A stretch of DNA of 13,504 bases from Chloroflexi bacterium UBA6019 (GCA_002427995.1 DIZV01000130.1:1-13504), one strand, 5' to 3'; positions 1 to 7,609 are shown, counted from the first letter of the stretch. Notes: generated by a model not told the origin, from the sequence alone. Numbers and translations are program-made.

Positions 1-553
1 GAGCGCGGGTCTCCCCCCGGCTGCCGCTGTTGTCGATCAGGTAGGTGGCGCGGGGTCGCTTCTCATCGATCGGCAGCTGGTTGGCGATCCGGGCGCGGAC
101 GTCCGCCTCCGCCATCCCGCGGGCGACCAGGCGTTCCACCTGGAGCGCCTCGGGGACATGGACCAGGACGGTCGCTTTGAACAACGACTCGTAGTTGTTC
201 TCGAAGAGGAGAGGGATGTCCTGGACCACGATCGTTTCGCCCGCGTCCGCGGCCTCCGCCAGCCGAGCCACCGTCCATTCCCGGACCAGCGGATGGACGA
301 TGGCGTTGAGTCGCTCCAGCGCTCCCCGGTCATGGAAAACGGTCTCGGCCAGCCGCGACCGGTCGAGCCGGCCCTCCCGCACCATCGCGGCGCCAAACTC
401 GGCGACGACCGCGTCAAAGCCGGGCGTCCCCGGTTCGACCACCGCCCGCGCCGCCTCATCGGCATCGACGACGTGGGCGCCGAGCTCGCGCAGGAAGCCG
501 CTCACCGTGCTCTTCCCCGAGCCGATGCCGCCGGTCAGTCCGATCAGGTCCAT
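1..553 (-). CDS. coaE: Dephospho-CoA kinase, 3' end cut by window edge
   Basis: Catalyses the last step of coenzyme A synthesis, ATP-dependent phosphorylation of the 3'-hydroxyl of dephospho-CoA, in the cytoplasm. The minus-strand frame from the ATG at 553-551 stays open to the window edge and gives 184 residues; the family is about 200 long, so only the last short segment is missing. The N-terminus reads MDLIGLTGGIGSGKSTV, a textbook Walker A loop (residues 8-16). It is followed by VVDADEAAR, the conserved acidic substrate-binding segment, by HPLVR, by QDIPLLFEN (the family's D-x-PLLFE motif) and, near the edge, by the RI.NQ..IDEKR lid region and a YLIDNSG segment. It diverges from the FixC-like gene with only 27 bp between the two starts. 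No Shine-Dalgarno precedes the ATG. Identification is secure; only the C-terminus is unseen. Confidence 0.95.
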   Translation of the reverse strand, partial: MDLIGLTGGIGSGKSTVSGFLRELGAHVVDADEAARAVVEPGTPGFDAVVAEFGAAMVREGRLDRSRLAETVFHDRGALERLNAIVHPLVREWTVARLAEAADAGETIVVQDIPLLFENNYESLFKATVLVHVPEALQVERLVARGMAEADVRARIANQLPIDEKRPRATYLIDNSGSRGETRA

Positions 554-580
554 CTCGGAATCAATAGGATTCTCAATTGA
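554..580. promoter_or_regulatory. 27-bp divergent promoter region between coaE and fixC-like gene
   Basis: This AT-richer spacer must carry the promoters for both flanking genes unless they overlap coding sequence. A -10-like TAGGAT lies at 565-570 on the plus strand, 10 nt before the ATG at 581. On the minus strand TATTGA (566-561) lies 7 nt before the coaE ATG. It also holds a GAATC/GATTC inverted repeat (558-562 and 568-572) and the palindrome TCAATTGA (573-580). No convincing -35 element or Shine-Dalgarno sequence is visible, so very short 5' leaders are likely. The assignment is inferred from position and sequence only. Confidence 0.45.
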
Positions 581-1930
581 ATGCAGGACGAGAAGTTTGA
601 TGCGATCGTGGTCGGGGCGGGTCCGGCCGGGATCGCCGCCGCCATCACGATGGCCAAGGCCGGGTTGAACGTGGTGGTGCTGGAGAAGGGTGAGAAGCCC
701 GGCTCCAAGAACGTGATGGGCGGCATCCTCTACCGCCACAACCTGGAGGAGGTCGTCGGTGACGCCTGGAAGGAGGCGCCGGTCGAACGACCGATGATCG
801 AGGAGCAGCGCTGGTTCATGACCGACCAGGCGGCCCTCCGTCTGCTCGGGCACAAGAACTTCCGCCACCGCGAGCACCCCAACTCCTTCTCGGTGCTGCG
901 CGCCCGCTTCGATCCCTGGTTCGCGGCCAAGGCGGAGGAGGCGGGCGCGTTCGTCATCAACGAGACCGTGGTCGAGAGCCTGATCGTGCGCGACGGCAGG
1001 GTTGTCGGAGTTACCACCGGCCGCGAGGGCGACCTCTTCGCCGACGCCGTCGTCGTCTGCGAGGGGATCGGTCTCGGCATGCGCCTGCTGGAGCGCGCCG
1101 GGCTCAAAAAACCGATCCGCGCCAACCAGGCGGCGATTGCCGTCAAGGAGATCATGGCCCTCGATCCAGAGAAGATCGAGGACCGATTCAACTGCGAGCC
1201 GGGCGAGGGCTGCGCGGTCGAGTGCTATGGCGACGCGACCCTCGGCAAGTCCGGCTTCATGTTCATCTACACCAACAAGGACACCCTCTCGGTCGGGGGC
1301 GGCGTCCTGGTCAGCGACTACAACGGCGGTGTCGTCAGCAGCCGGGACGTGGGCAGGGTGAACCACGGCATCGTGAGCCCCAACGAGATGCTGGAGCACT
1401 TCAAGAACCACCCCGCCATCAAGCCCCTGCTGAAGGGGGCGGAGACCGTCGAGTACGTCGCCAAGATGATCCCCGAGGCCGGCTACCGGGCGATGCCGAA
1501 GCTCTACGGCAACGGCTACCTGGTCTGCGGCGACGCCGCGATGATGGCCAACCCGGTCCACCGCGAAGGCTCCAACCTGGCGATGGCGAGTGGCCGGATG
1601 GCGGGCGAGACGGTGATCCAGGCCAAGGAACTGGGCGACTTCTCCGAGCAGACGCTGAGCCGCTACAAGGGTCGGATCGACAACTCCTGGATCGCCAAGG
1701 ACATGCGCAAGTACAACGATGCCGTGACCCTGCTGGAACAGAACCCGGACCTGCTGGGCAAGTACCCGGGGCTGCTCGACAGTGCGCTCGACGAGTTCTT
1801 TCGGGTCGATGGCGTCTCCAAGCGCGATAAGCAGCGCAAGGTGCTGCGGATGTTCCGCAAGGAAGGTGGTCTCGGCTTCCTGATCGACAACGTCAAGGCC
1901 GCCATCGCGCTCGGGTTCCTCCCACCCTAA
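581..1930 (+). CDS. fixC: FixC-like FAD-dependent ETF:quinone oxidoreductase
   Basis: A 449-residue flavoprotein of the FixC/ETF-QO family, which takes electrons from reduced electron-transfer flavoprotein and passes them to membrane quinone, linking acyl-CoA dehydrogenases to the respiratory chain. The N-terminus has the FAD dinucleotide-binding loop GAGPAGIAAA (GxGxxG, residues 12-17) ending in VVVLEKG. It continues with GSKNVMGGILY and, in the C-terminal half, the second FAD motif CGDAAMMANP (G317-D318) followed by HREGSNLAMASG, the usual FixC arrangement. The length matches FixC rather than full eukaryotic ETF-QO, which carries an extra ferredoxin domain. No fixX (ferredoxin-like) gene follows: the next gene is convergent, 11 bp away. 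ATG 581 is chosen because the FAD loop begins 11 residues later and a stop codon lies just upstream. A geranylgeranyl-reductase-like relative is a less likely alternative. Confidence 0.85.
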   Translation: MQDEKFDAIVVGAGPAGIAAAITMAKAGLNVVVLEKGEKPGSKNVMGGILYRHNLEEVVGDAWKEAPVERPMIEEQRWFMTDQAALRLLGHKNFRHREHPNSFSVLRARFDPWFAAKAEEAGAFVINETVVESLIVRDGRVVGVTTGREGDLFADAVVVCEGIGLGMRLLERAGLKKPIRANQAAIAVKEIMALDPEKIEDRFNCEPGEGCAVECYGDATLGKSGFMFIYTNKDTLSVGGGVLVSDYNGGVVSSRDVGRVNHGIVSPNEMLEHFKNHPAIKPLLKGAETVEYVAKMIPEAGYRAMPKLYGNGYLVCGDAAMMANPVHREGSNLAMASGRMAGETVIQAKELGDFSEQTLSRYKGRIDNSWIAKDMRKYNDAVTLLEQNPDLLGKYPGLLDSALDEFFRVDGVSKRDKQRKVLRMFRKEGGLGFLIDNVKAAIALGFLPP

Positions 1931-1941
1931 CCGGAGCCTGC

Positions 1942-3447
1942 TCAGCCGTTGCGGACGCTCACCGCGACGGTGTGGTAGCCGCCCGACCCGCTCGGAAAGC
2001 TGGGCGCGCGGGTCGCGGGCTGGAGCGTGCCTGCGCCGTCTCGCGCCCGGACCTGGAGGGTATAGGCACCGGCTGATGCCGGCGACCAGATCGCGGTCCA
2101 GGTCACCCAGGTGAGGTTCGAGAGCGGCGCCTTCACCCCCGCCCGCGCCCAGCTGCGACCGCCATCCGTGCTGAACTCGACGGCGCCGATCCCGCGCTTG
2201 CCGGCGAAGGCGATCCCGGCGACCGTCACCGGCCCGGTGGTCAGCAGCGCTCCATCGAGGGGCAGGTCGAAACGGGCCATCGTCCTGACCGCCGCGTCGG
2301 GGTTCCAACCCTCGTTCTCCCAGTAGCCGTTCCGGGTCCCCGTCGTGAGCTCGATCTCCTCCACCCACTTCGGGCCCTTCATCCCGTAGTGGCCGGGGAC
2401 CAGGATGCGGGCGGGGAAGCCGTGCTTGTCGGGCAGCGGCGCGCCGTCCAGGCTGTGCGCGATGAGGATCTCGGGCGACCCCAGCACGAGGTCCAGCGGC
2501 AGGCTCTCGGTGTAGCCGTCGCGGGAGGTGAAGGCGATCAGGGTGGCGCTGGACTGGACGCCGGCAAGCTCCAGCACCGACTTGAGAGAGGGCCCGCTGA
2601 ACTGGCCGGTGCTGATCTGGTAGCCGCCGACGTTGTTGCTGATGCACTCCAGCGTCACGTACTCGGTCTCGGCCGGCAGGGCGCGGAGGGCGTCGAGCTT
2701 CAGGCGCTGGGGGTGGTCGACGAGGCCATGGAGGTTCAGCGACCAGCCGGCGGCGTTGACCACCGGGTCGACGAAGTTCTTCGAGACGACGTAGAAGTTT
2801 TCGACCGGGGTCAGCTCGGGCGAGACTCCGCTCAGTCCGCTTTCGGGCGGGGTGAAGATGGCGCGGTACCAGCCCGGCACCAGCTCGACGGCGAGCACCG
2901 CCAGCGAGGCGCCGGCCACCGCCAGCGGTGCGCTGCGCAGGAGCCGGCGGCGGCCCGGGTCGGCGGTGCTCGGGGCCGCGTCCAGCCAGCGGTCGTGCGC
3001 CGCCTCGAGAACAGTTCCGTAGACGAGGAAGAGGAGAGCCCAGAGAAGCGGTGCGGCGAGCCCCTCGGCGAGCCCGAGCAGGCCATCGCCGCTTAGCGGA
3101 AGGAGCAACACGGTCACCACCAGCCACCCCACGGCGCCGGCGGCGAGGCCCAGGTGCGGGCGGCTGGACCGCTCGCGGAAGAGCCCGAACAGCCCGCCGA
3201 GGATCGCCAGCGCCGCCACCATCGCGAGGATCAGGCTCGCCTCCTCGACGACCTTGCCGGCGTGCTGCAGGCTGTCGATGAGGAAGCCGAAAAGCGCGCC
3301 CGGCATGGCGTCGAGAATCGGCTGCTGGAGCAGCTGCGGGAGCGGACGCAACCCCGCCAGCGGGCCGAGCAGGTACATCAGGGCGACCAGCACCGCCCCC
3401 GCGGTGGCGCCCGCGGCGAGGCCGCGCCGGAACTCAGGGCGTCGCAT
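1942..3447 (-). CDS. Membrane-anchored molybdopterin oxidoreductase, sulfite oxidase family
   Basis: A 501-residue protein with about five hydrophobic segments in its first 150 residues (roughly 9-30, 48-60, 68-90, 99-118, 124-146) and a further one at 172-190 preceded by RRRLLR. A large extracytoplasmic domain follows. That domain matches the oxidoreductase molybdopterin fold: the segment EYVTLECISN carries Cys268, the expected molybdenum ligand, followed by GPSLKSVLELAGV, SRDGYTESLPL and GFPARILVPGHYGMKGPKW. A C-terminal Ig-like Mo-co dimerisation domain (about 398-500) contains VEFSTDGGRSW. Substrate and electron acceptor cannot be read from the sequence; sulfite or another oxyanion/S-oxide are family possibilities. 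It converges on the FixC-like gene with 11 bp between stops. A TACGAT hexamer lies 9 nt before the ATG and there is no Shine-Dalgarno. Confidence 0.85.
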   Translation of the reverse strand: MRRPEFRRGLAAGATAGAVLVALMYLLGPLAGLRPLPQLLQQPILDAMPGALFGFLIDSLQHAGKVVEEASLILAMVAALAILGGLFGLFRERSSRPHLGLAAGAVGWLVVTVLLLPLSGDGLLGLAEGLAAPLLWALLFLVYGTVLEAAHDRWLDAAPSTADPGRRRLLRSAPLAVAGASLAVLAVELVPGWYRAIFTPPESGLSGVSPELTPVENFYVVSKNFVDPVVNAAGWSLNLHGLVDHPQRLKLDALRALPAETEYVTLECISNNVGGYQISTGQFSGPSLKSVLELAGVQSSATLIAFTSRDGYTESLPLDLVLGSPEILIAHSLDGAPLPDKHGFPARILVPGHYGMKGPKWVEEIELTTGTRNGYWENEGWNPDAAVRTMARFDLPLDGALLTTGPVTVAGIAFAGKRGIGAVEFSTDGGRSWARAGVKAPLSNLTWVTWTAIWSPASAGAYTLQVRARDGAGTLQPATRAPSFPSGSGGYHTVAVSVRNG

Positions 3448-3456
3448 TCAACGGCG

Positions 3457-3462
3457 ATCGTA
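3457..3462 (-). promoter_or_regulatory. -10-like TACGAT before the molybdopterin oxidoreductase
   Basis: On the minus strand the hexamer TACGAT ends 9 nt before the ATG at 3447. The same hexamer lies 10 nt before the acyl-CoA ligase start at 7593, and TAGGAT lies 10 nt before the start at 581. Transcription would begin within about 2-4 nt of the start codon. No good -35 is seen. Confidence 0.4.
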
Positions 3463-3519
3463 GGCGGCCGCCCCGTTGGGGATCGGGGTCTGAACTTGAA
3501 TCCTTTCCTTAACAGGACG

Positions 3520-3546
3520 TAGGAGGAATGTTTCAGGTCCCTCCTA
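3520..3546. repeat. Perfect 7-bp inverted repeat TAGGAGG/CCTCCTA
   Basis: TAGGAGG at 3520-3526 and its exact complement CCTCCTA at 3540-3546 enclose a 13-nt loop, 15 bp upstream of the zinc-ribbon gene's ATG. The left arm is a consensus Shine-Dalgarno sequence but has no start at a workable distance for the assigned gene. It may be an operator between the divergent oxidoreductase and zinc-ribbon genes, or an RNA hairpin in the leader. Its role is unknown. Confidence 0.4.
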
Positions 3547-3561
3547 GGCTGACAATTCGAG

Positions 3562-3924
3562 ATGGAACAAGTCGTCCTTCGGGTTCTCCGCGCAGAGGTG
3601 CGGCGACGCAAGTGCCCCGGCTGCGGCAACTCCCTTCGGCGGGCCGACATCGAGGCGAGCTTTCGCAACGACAGCAGCATCCAGCTCCATTTCCGCTGCC
3701 GCTTCTGCTCCTTCGAGGGTGGCGGCGAGTTCGAGCTGACGCCGGAGATGAGTCGCGAGGCGGCCCAGATCGCCACCGTCGATGGGGAGGAGCCGCTCCT
3801 CTCAGAGCTGGTCGCGATGCCCGACCTCGATCCCATCACGGGCGACGACCTGATCTCGGTCCACGAGATCCTGAGCGGCTGGAGCGGCGATTTCAGCCAG
3901 CTTCTCGAGCGCGCCCCGGCCTGA
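3562..3924 (+). CDS. Small zinc-ribbon protein of unknown function
   Basis: A 120-residue protein with two cysteine pairs, KCPGCG (Cys18, Cys21) and RCRFC (Cys46, Cys49), spaced like a treble-clef or rubredoxin-type zinc ribbon. They are separated by a beta-rich stretch with polar/charged residues. The C-terminal half is acidic (many Glu/Asp, such as DLDPITGDDLISVHE) with no cysteines; the GDDLISVHEIL segment could form a helix that docks on a partner. Nothing identifies a specific function; a nucleic-acid or protein adaptor role is family speculation. ATG 3562 has no Shine-Dalgarno; GACAAT at 3551-3556 is a possible -10 only 5 nt upstream. A longer frame from 3528 behind AGGAGG overlaps it but encodes unconvincing protein. 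It is followed after 43 bp by the peptidase gene, on the same strand. Confidence 0.75.
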   Translation: MEQVVLRVLRAEVRRRKCPGCGNSLRRADIEASFRNDSSIQLHFRCRFCSFEGGGEFELTPEMSREAAQIATVDGEEPLLSELVAMPDLDPITGDDLISVHEILSGWSGDFSQLLERAPA

Positions 3925-3931
3925 GCGGCTT

Positions 3932-3960
3932 CTCGGCAGGGGCGGGCCGAGTGCTTAAAT
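3932..3960 (+). promoter_or_regulatory. Hairpin and leaderless-type -10 before the S9 peptidase
   Basis: CTCGGC (3932-3937) and GCCGAG (3946-3951) form a perfect 6-bp stem with an 8-nt loop in the gap between the zinc-ribbon stop and the peptidase start. Directly after it TTAAAT (3955-3960) lies 7 nt before the GTG at 3968, the spacing of a leaderless -10 element. The hairpin has no T-tract, so it is a poor intrinsic terminator; it could be an operator or a weak stop for the upstream gene. Confidence 0.4.
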
Positions 3961-3967
3961 CCCCCTT

Positions 3968-6001
3968 GTGCCGAGCGTCCCTTTCACCGCCGACGATATC
4001 TATCGCTTCCGCTGGATCGACCACGCCCGACTGACCCCGTCCGGCGACCGGGTCGCCTACGTCGTCCGCCGGGCCGACCGCGAGGCGGTCGACTATCGCA
4101 GCCAGGTCTTCATCCGAGGCGTGGGTCCTGAGGACCCGGTCGTCCAGGCGACGGCCGGCCCCCAGGATGCCTCCCCCGAGTGGGCCCCGGACGGCCGGCG
4201 ACTCGCCTACCTCGGCCGGAAGGGGAACGCCGACCAGCTCTTCGTTCTCGACCCGGAGGCGGGTGACGCTCGCCAGTTGAGCTCGACCAAGTTCGGCGTG
4301 AGCGCCCTGAAATGGTCCCCCGACGGTGGCCGGATCGCCTTCCTGGCCTCGGTTGTCGGCCATCCCGAGGGCGTCGTCACCGATCCCCGGCCGCCCGAGG
4401 GCGGGCCCGACGCGCCGCCGCGGACCCCGGTCGCGAGGGTTGCCCAGGGGCTCGACTATAAGTTCGACGGTCGGGGCTACCGGGACGGGCGTCGCAACCA
4501 CCTCTTCGTCGTCGGAGCCGGGGGCGGGGAGCCGCTCCAAATCACCTTCGGCCGCTGGGACGTCGGCGGATTCAACTGGTCGCCCGACAGTTCCCGGCTG
4601 GTCGTGTCCGGCAACGCGGAGCCCGACGCCGACCTGATGGAGACCAACTTCCTCTACGTCCTGCCGGCCGGCGGCGGTCCGCTGCGGCAGCTCGCGGGCG
4701 ACCTCCTGATCGGCGTGGCCCGCTGGTCGCCGGAGGGCGACCTGGTGGCGTTCGCTGCCACCGAGAAGCGGGCCGGCAGCTACACGCGGCTCTGGCTGGT
4801 CTCTCCCGACGGCGGAGAGCGGCGCTGCCTGACCGCGCAGGACGACGTCTGCGTCGGCGACCACTGCATCTCCGACATGCGAGGCGGCCACGGTTACGAG
4901 ATCAACTGGAGCCGCGACGGTTCCCGGATCCTCTTCCCCGTGGCGCTCCCCGGCCGGACCGAGATCTGGTCCTGCGCGCTGGCCGGAGGCGATCTCCGGC
5001 CGGAGGTGGCCGGCAACCGCCAGATTTTCGACTGGAGCCTCGCTGGCGAGCAGATCGCCTTCGTCGCGTCCGACCCCACGACGCCGGGCGACCTCTGGCT
5101 GCGTGGCACCGAAGGCGAGCGGCGCCTGACGCACCTGAACGGATTTTTCGAAGAGCGCCAGATCGCGTTGCCGGAGCGGATGGAGTTCACCGCCGCCGAC
5201 GGCCTGAAGCTGGAGGGTTGGTTGCTCAAGCCGGCGGGCTTTGATCCCGGCCGAAAGTGGCCGCTGGTGATGGAGATCCACGGTGGCCCGCATGGCGAGT
5301 ACTCGTGGTCCTTCTTCCATGAGTTCCAGGTCCTTGCCGGCCAGGGCTACCTCGTCTTCTACGTCAACCCACGCGGATCATGCGGTTATGGCGAGGACTT
5401 CCAGCGCGCCTGCGTCATGGACTGGGGCGGCAAGGACTACCAGGACCTGATGAGTGCGCTCGACCAGCTGATCGAGCGCAGCGGCTACGTCGACATCGAC
5501 CGGCTCGGCGTCGGCGGCGGCTCCTTCGGCGGCTTCATGACGAACTGGATCGTGGGCCACACCGACCGCTTCAAGGCGGCTGTCTCGATGCGTTCGATTT
5601 CCGACTTCGTGAGCGACTACCGGGCGTGCGACATCGCCCTCTGGAATGACCAGGAGATGGGTCCGATCAGCTGGGCCGATCCCCGTTCGCTGTGGGAGCG
5701 CTCGCCGATCCGCTACGTCGAGAGCATCCGCACCCCGCTGCTCCTGACGCACGGCGAGATGGACCTCCGCTGCCCGATTCACCAGGCGGAGGAGCTGTTC
5801 GGTGCGCTGCGGGTGCTGCGCCGCGAGGTGGAGCTGGTCCGCTTCCCCGAGGAGACGCACGACCTCTCCCGCTCCGGCCGCCCCGACCGCCGGGTCGAGC
5901 GCCTGAACCGGATCGCGGGCTGGTTCGCGCGCCATATGCCTGCCGGCGCCGGCGCCGCCGGAGAGCAGGAGCGTGCCGGGGCGGCCACTGCCGGGGACTG
6001 A
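3968..6001 (+). CDS. S9-family serine peptidase (acylaminoacyl-peptidase/prolyl oligopeptidase type)
   Basis: A 677-residue two-domain serine peptidase. The first ~400 residues contain about seven WSPDG-type beta-propeller blade motifs (for example EWAPDGRRLAYLG, LKWSPDGGRIAFL, FNWSPDSSRLVV, ARWSPEGDLVAFA, INWSRDGSRILFP). The propeller filters substrates so that only short peptides reach the active site. The C-terminal alpha/beta hydrolase domain has EIHGGPHGEY (oxyanion region, His438-Pro441). The triad is Ser519 in GGGSFGGF, Asp599 in HGEMDLRCP and His631 in EETHDLSRSGRP. These surrounding motifs are typical of the S9C acylaminoacyl-peptidase branch. No signal peptide is seen, so it is probably cytoplasmic, clearing N-acylated or small peptides. 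The GTG start is chosen because it begins the first blade region and sits 7 nt behind TTAAAT. The Ala/Gly-rich tail after about residue 655 is dispensable-looking. Confidence 0.92.
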   Translation: MPSVPFTADDIYRFRWIDHARLTPSGDRVAYVVRRADREAVDYRSQVFIRGVGPEDPVVQATAGPQDASPEWAPDGRRLAYLGRKGNADQLFVLDPEAGDARQLSSTKFGVSALKWSPDGGRIAFLASVVGHPEGVVTDPRPPEGGPDAPPRTPVARVAQGLDYKFDGRGYRDGRRNHLFVVGAGGGEPLQITFGRWDVGGFNWSPDSSRLVVSGNAEPDADLMETNFLYVLPAGGGPLRQLAGDLLIGVARWSPEGDLVAFAATEKRAGSYTRLWLVSPDGGERRCLTAQDDVCVGDHCISDMRGGHGYEINWSRDGSRILFPVALPGRTEIWSCALAGGDLRPEVAGNRQIFDWSLAGEQIAFVASDPTTPGDLWLRGTEGERRLTHLNGFFEERQIALPERMEFTAADGLKLEGWLLKPAGFDPGRKWPLVMEIHGGPHGEYSWSFFHEFQVLAGQGYLVFYVNPRGSCGYGEDFQRACVMDWGGKDYQDLMSALDQLIERSGYVDIDRLGVGGGSFGGFMTNWIVGHTDRFKAAVSMRSISDFVSDYRACDIALWNDQEMGPISWADPRSLWERSPIRYVESIRTPLLLTHGEMDLRCPIHQAEELFGALRVLRREVELVRFPEETHDLSRSGRPDRRVERLNRIAGWFARHMPAGAGAAGEQERAGAATAGD

Positions 6002-6014
6002 CCGCCCGCTGCGC

Positions 6015-6036
6015 GGAACCCGATGCGTCGGGTCCC
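6015..6036. terminator. Possible bidirectional terminator hairpin between convergent genes
   Basis: ACCCGA (6018-6023) pairs with TCGGGT (6028-6033) around a TGCG loop, with two more GC pairs beyond one mismatch. It lies in the 50-bp gap between the stops of the convergent peptidase and acyl-CoA ligase genes. There is no T-tract on either side, so termination is inferred from position and structure only. Confidence 0.4.
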
Positions 6037-6051
6037 CTCGAGGACGACTTC

Positions 6052-7593
6052 CTACCCCTTCGGCGCTCCCGCTTCAAGCTGCTGCTTGAGCTCCTTCTTC
6101 AGGATCTTGCCGGTGGGGCCCTTCGGCAGCGAGTCCACAAAGCGGATTGTGCGCGGGTACTTGTAAGCGGCGACGCGCTCTTTGGTGAACGCGATCAGGT
6201 CCTCTTCGGTGACCGACTGGCCGGCCTTCAGGGAGACGACCGCCGCCACCTCCTCCCCCAGCCGCTCGTCGGGGACGCCGATCACCGCGGCCTCCTGCAC
6301 CGCGGGGTGGGCGTAGAGCACCTCCTCGATCTCCCGCGGGTAGACGTTGAACCCGCCCCGGATGATCAGCTCCTTCTTCCGGTCGACGATGAAGAAGAAC
6401 CCGTCCTCGTCCTGGTAGCCCATGTCACCGCTATGGAACCAGCCGCCCTTGAAGGCCTCGGCCGTGGCTTCGGGCTGGTTGTAGTACCCCTTCATCACGT
6501 TGTGGCCGCGGATCACGATCTCACCGACGTGGTCCTTGCCCGCCGGAAGTGGACTGTCCTCCTCGTCGAAGATCTTCATGTCAACGCCCCAGATCCGCTT
6601 CCCGATGGAGCCGAAACGGCGGTCCTCGAGGCTCTGGTTGAAAGAGGCGGTGGGCGAGGTCTCGGAGAGGCCGTAGCCCTCCAGGATGGTGACGCCGAAC
6701 TTGCGCTCGAAGGTGGTCATCACCTCGCCCGGCATCGACGCGCCGCCGGAGACGGCGACCCGGAGTGAGGAGAGGTCGTAACCGGCGACCTGGGGGTCAT
6801 GGAGAAGGGCGAAGTACATGGTCGGGACGCCGCTGAAAACGGTGACCCGGTCGCGCTGGATCGCCTCGCAGATGGCGGGGACCTCGAAGCGCGGGACGAG
6901 CGAGATGGTGCCGCCGTAACGGAGGGACACGTTCATGACGCTGGACTGGCCAAAGGAGTGGAAGAGGGGCAGCACCGCCAGGCCGACGTCGTCGTCCCGG
7001 AACCCGAAGAGGCCGCCCGAGATGGTGCAGTTCATGTAGAGGTTGAAATGGGTCAGCTCGGCTCCCTTCGGCTTGCCGGTCGTCCCCGAGGTGTAGAGGA
7101 CCACGGCGGTGTCATCGGGGTTGGTCGGCTCCAGGTCGAAGGTCGCGCTGCCCGCCAGCAGCTCGTTGAAGGAGAGTGCTCCTTCGGGCATCGCGTCGGA
7201 GCCGGGGCGGTTGACGACGAAGGTGGTGACGCCGGCCGGGGCGCCCTTCATCGCCTCGCCTGCGAAGTCCTCCCAGGTCAGCAGGACCCGGGCCCCCGAG
7301 TCGCTCAGGTAAAAGCTGACCTCGGGCGCCTTGAGGAGGACGTTCATCGGCACCACCACGCCGCCCGCCTTGAGGACCCCGAAGTAGCTGATGACGAACT
7401 GGGGGACGTTGGGAAGCATGATCGCGACCTTCTCTCCCACCTGGAGGCCCCGGTCGCGGAGCGAGGATGCGACCTGGTTGGAGAGCGCGTCGAGCTGGGC
7501 GTAGGTGAGCCGGAAGGGATGGAGGATGACCGCCTCCTTGTCGGGGCGGGCGAAGGCGGACTCGCGGAGGATGACGGCGAGGTTCAGGCTCAT
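6052..7593 (-). CDS. fadD: Long-chain fatty acid-CoA ligase, AMP-forming (FadD type)
   Basis: A 513-residue ANL-superfamily enzyme that activates a carboxylic acid to acyl-AMP and then to acyl-CoA. All core motifs are present and in order: the P-loop YTSGTTGKPKGAELTH (167-182), LPLFHSFGQ (208-216), the A5 motif GYGLSETSP (306-314), HSGDMGY with the ribose-binding Asp390, the hinge motif DRKKELIIRGGFNVYPREIE (404-423), and the C-terminal catalytic Lys496 in GPTGKILKK. Overall architecture and length fit medium/long-chain acyl-CoA synthetases. Chain length cannot be read from the sequence. It is transcribed away from the SCP2/dehydrogenase/mutase operon across a shared 350-bp intergenic region, which suggests it feeds acyl-CoAs into the same catabolism. 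ATG 7593 is favoured because MSLNLAVILRESAFARPDKEA is a typical family start; TACGAT lies 10 nt upstream and there is no Shine-Dalgarno. Confidence 0.9.
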   Translation of the reverse strand: MSLNLAVILRESAFARPDKEAVILHPFRLTYAQLDALSNQVASSLRDRGLQVGEKVAIMLPNVPQFVISYFGVLKAGGVVVPMNVLLKAPEVSFYLSDSGARVLLTWEDFAGEAMKGAPAGVTTFVVNRPGSDAMPEGALSFNELLAGSATFDLEPTNPDDTAVVLYTSGTTGKPKGAELTHFNLYMNCTISGGLFGFRDDDVGLAVLPLFHSFGQSSVMNVSLRYGGTISLVPRFEVPAICEAIQRDRVTVFSGVPTMYFALLHDPQVAGYDLSSLRVAVSGGASMPGEVMTTFERKFGVTILEGYGLSETSPTASFNQSLEDRRFGSIGKRIWGVDMKIFDEEDSPLPAGKDHVGEIVIRGHNVMKGYYNQPEATAEAFKGGWFHSGDMGYQDEDGFFFIVDRKKELIIRGGFNVYPREIEEVLYAHPAVQEAAVIGVPDERLGEEVAAVVSLKAGQSVTEEDLIAFTKERVAAYKYPRTIRFVDSLPKGPTGKILKKELKQQLEAGAPKG

Positions 7594-7603
7594 TGGAATT
7601 CAA

Positions 7604-7609
7604 ATCGTA
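7604..7609 (-). promoter_or_regulatory. -10-like TACGAT before the acyl-CoA ligase
   Basis: On the minus strand TACGAT ends 10 nt before the ATG at 7593, implying a 5' leader of only a few nucleotides. Same hexamer and nearly the same spacing as before the gene starting at 3447. No -35 match is visible. Confidence 0.4.

Noticed and set aside
37..465. 142-codon minus-strand frame at the left edge
   Set aside because: Out of frame with coaE, which fills the same region with complete kinase motifs.
1931..1941. Terminator between convergent fixC-like and molybdopterin genes
   Set aside because: Only 11 bp, no hairpin or T-tract visible.
3528..4034. 168-codon plus-strand frame behind AGGAGG
   Set aside because: Only 1 nt between AGGAGG and ATG, overlaps both the zinc-ribbon gene and the peptidase start, and encodes Arg/Ser/Pro-rich sequence without motifs.
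3893..5320. 475-codon open frame on the minus strand
   Set aside because: Antisense shadow of the S9 peptidase, whose propeller and catalytic motifs are clear; the minus product is Arg/Gly/Pro-rich with no recognisable domain.
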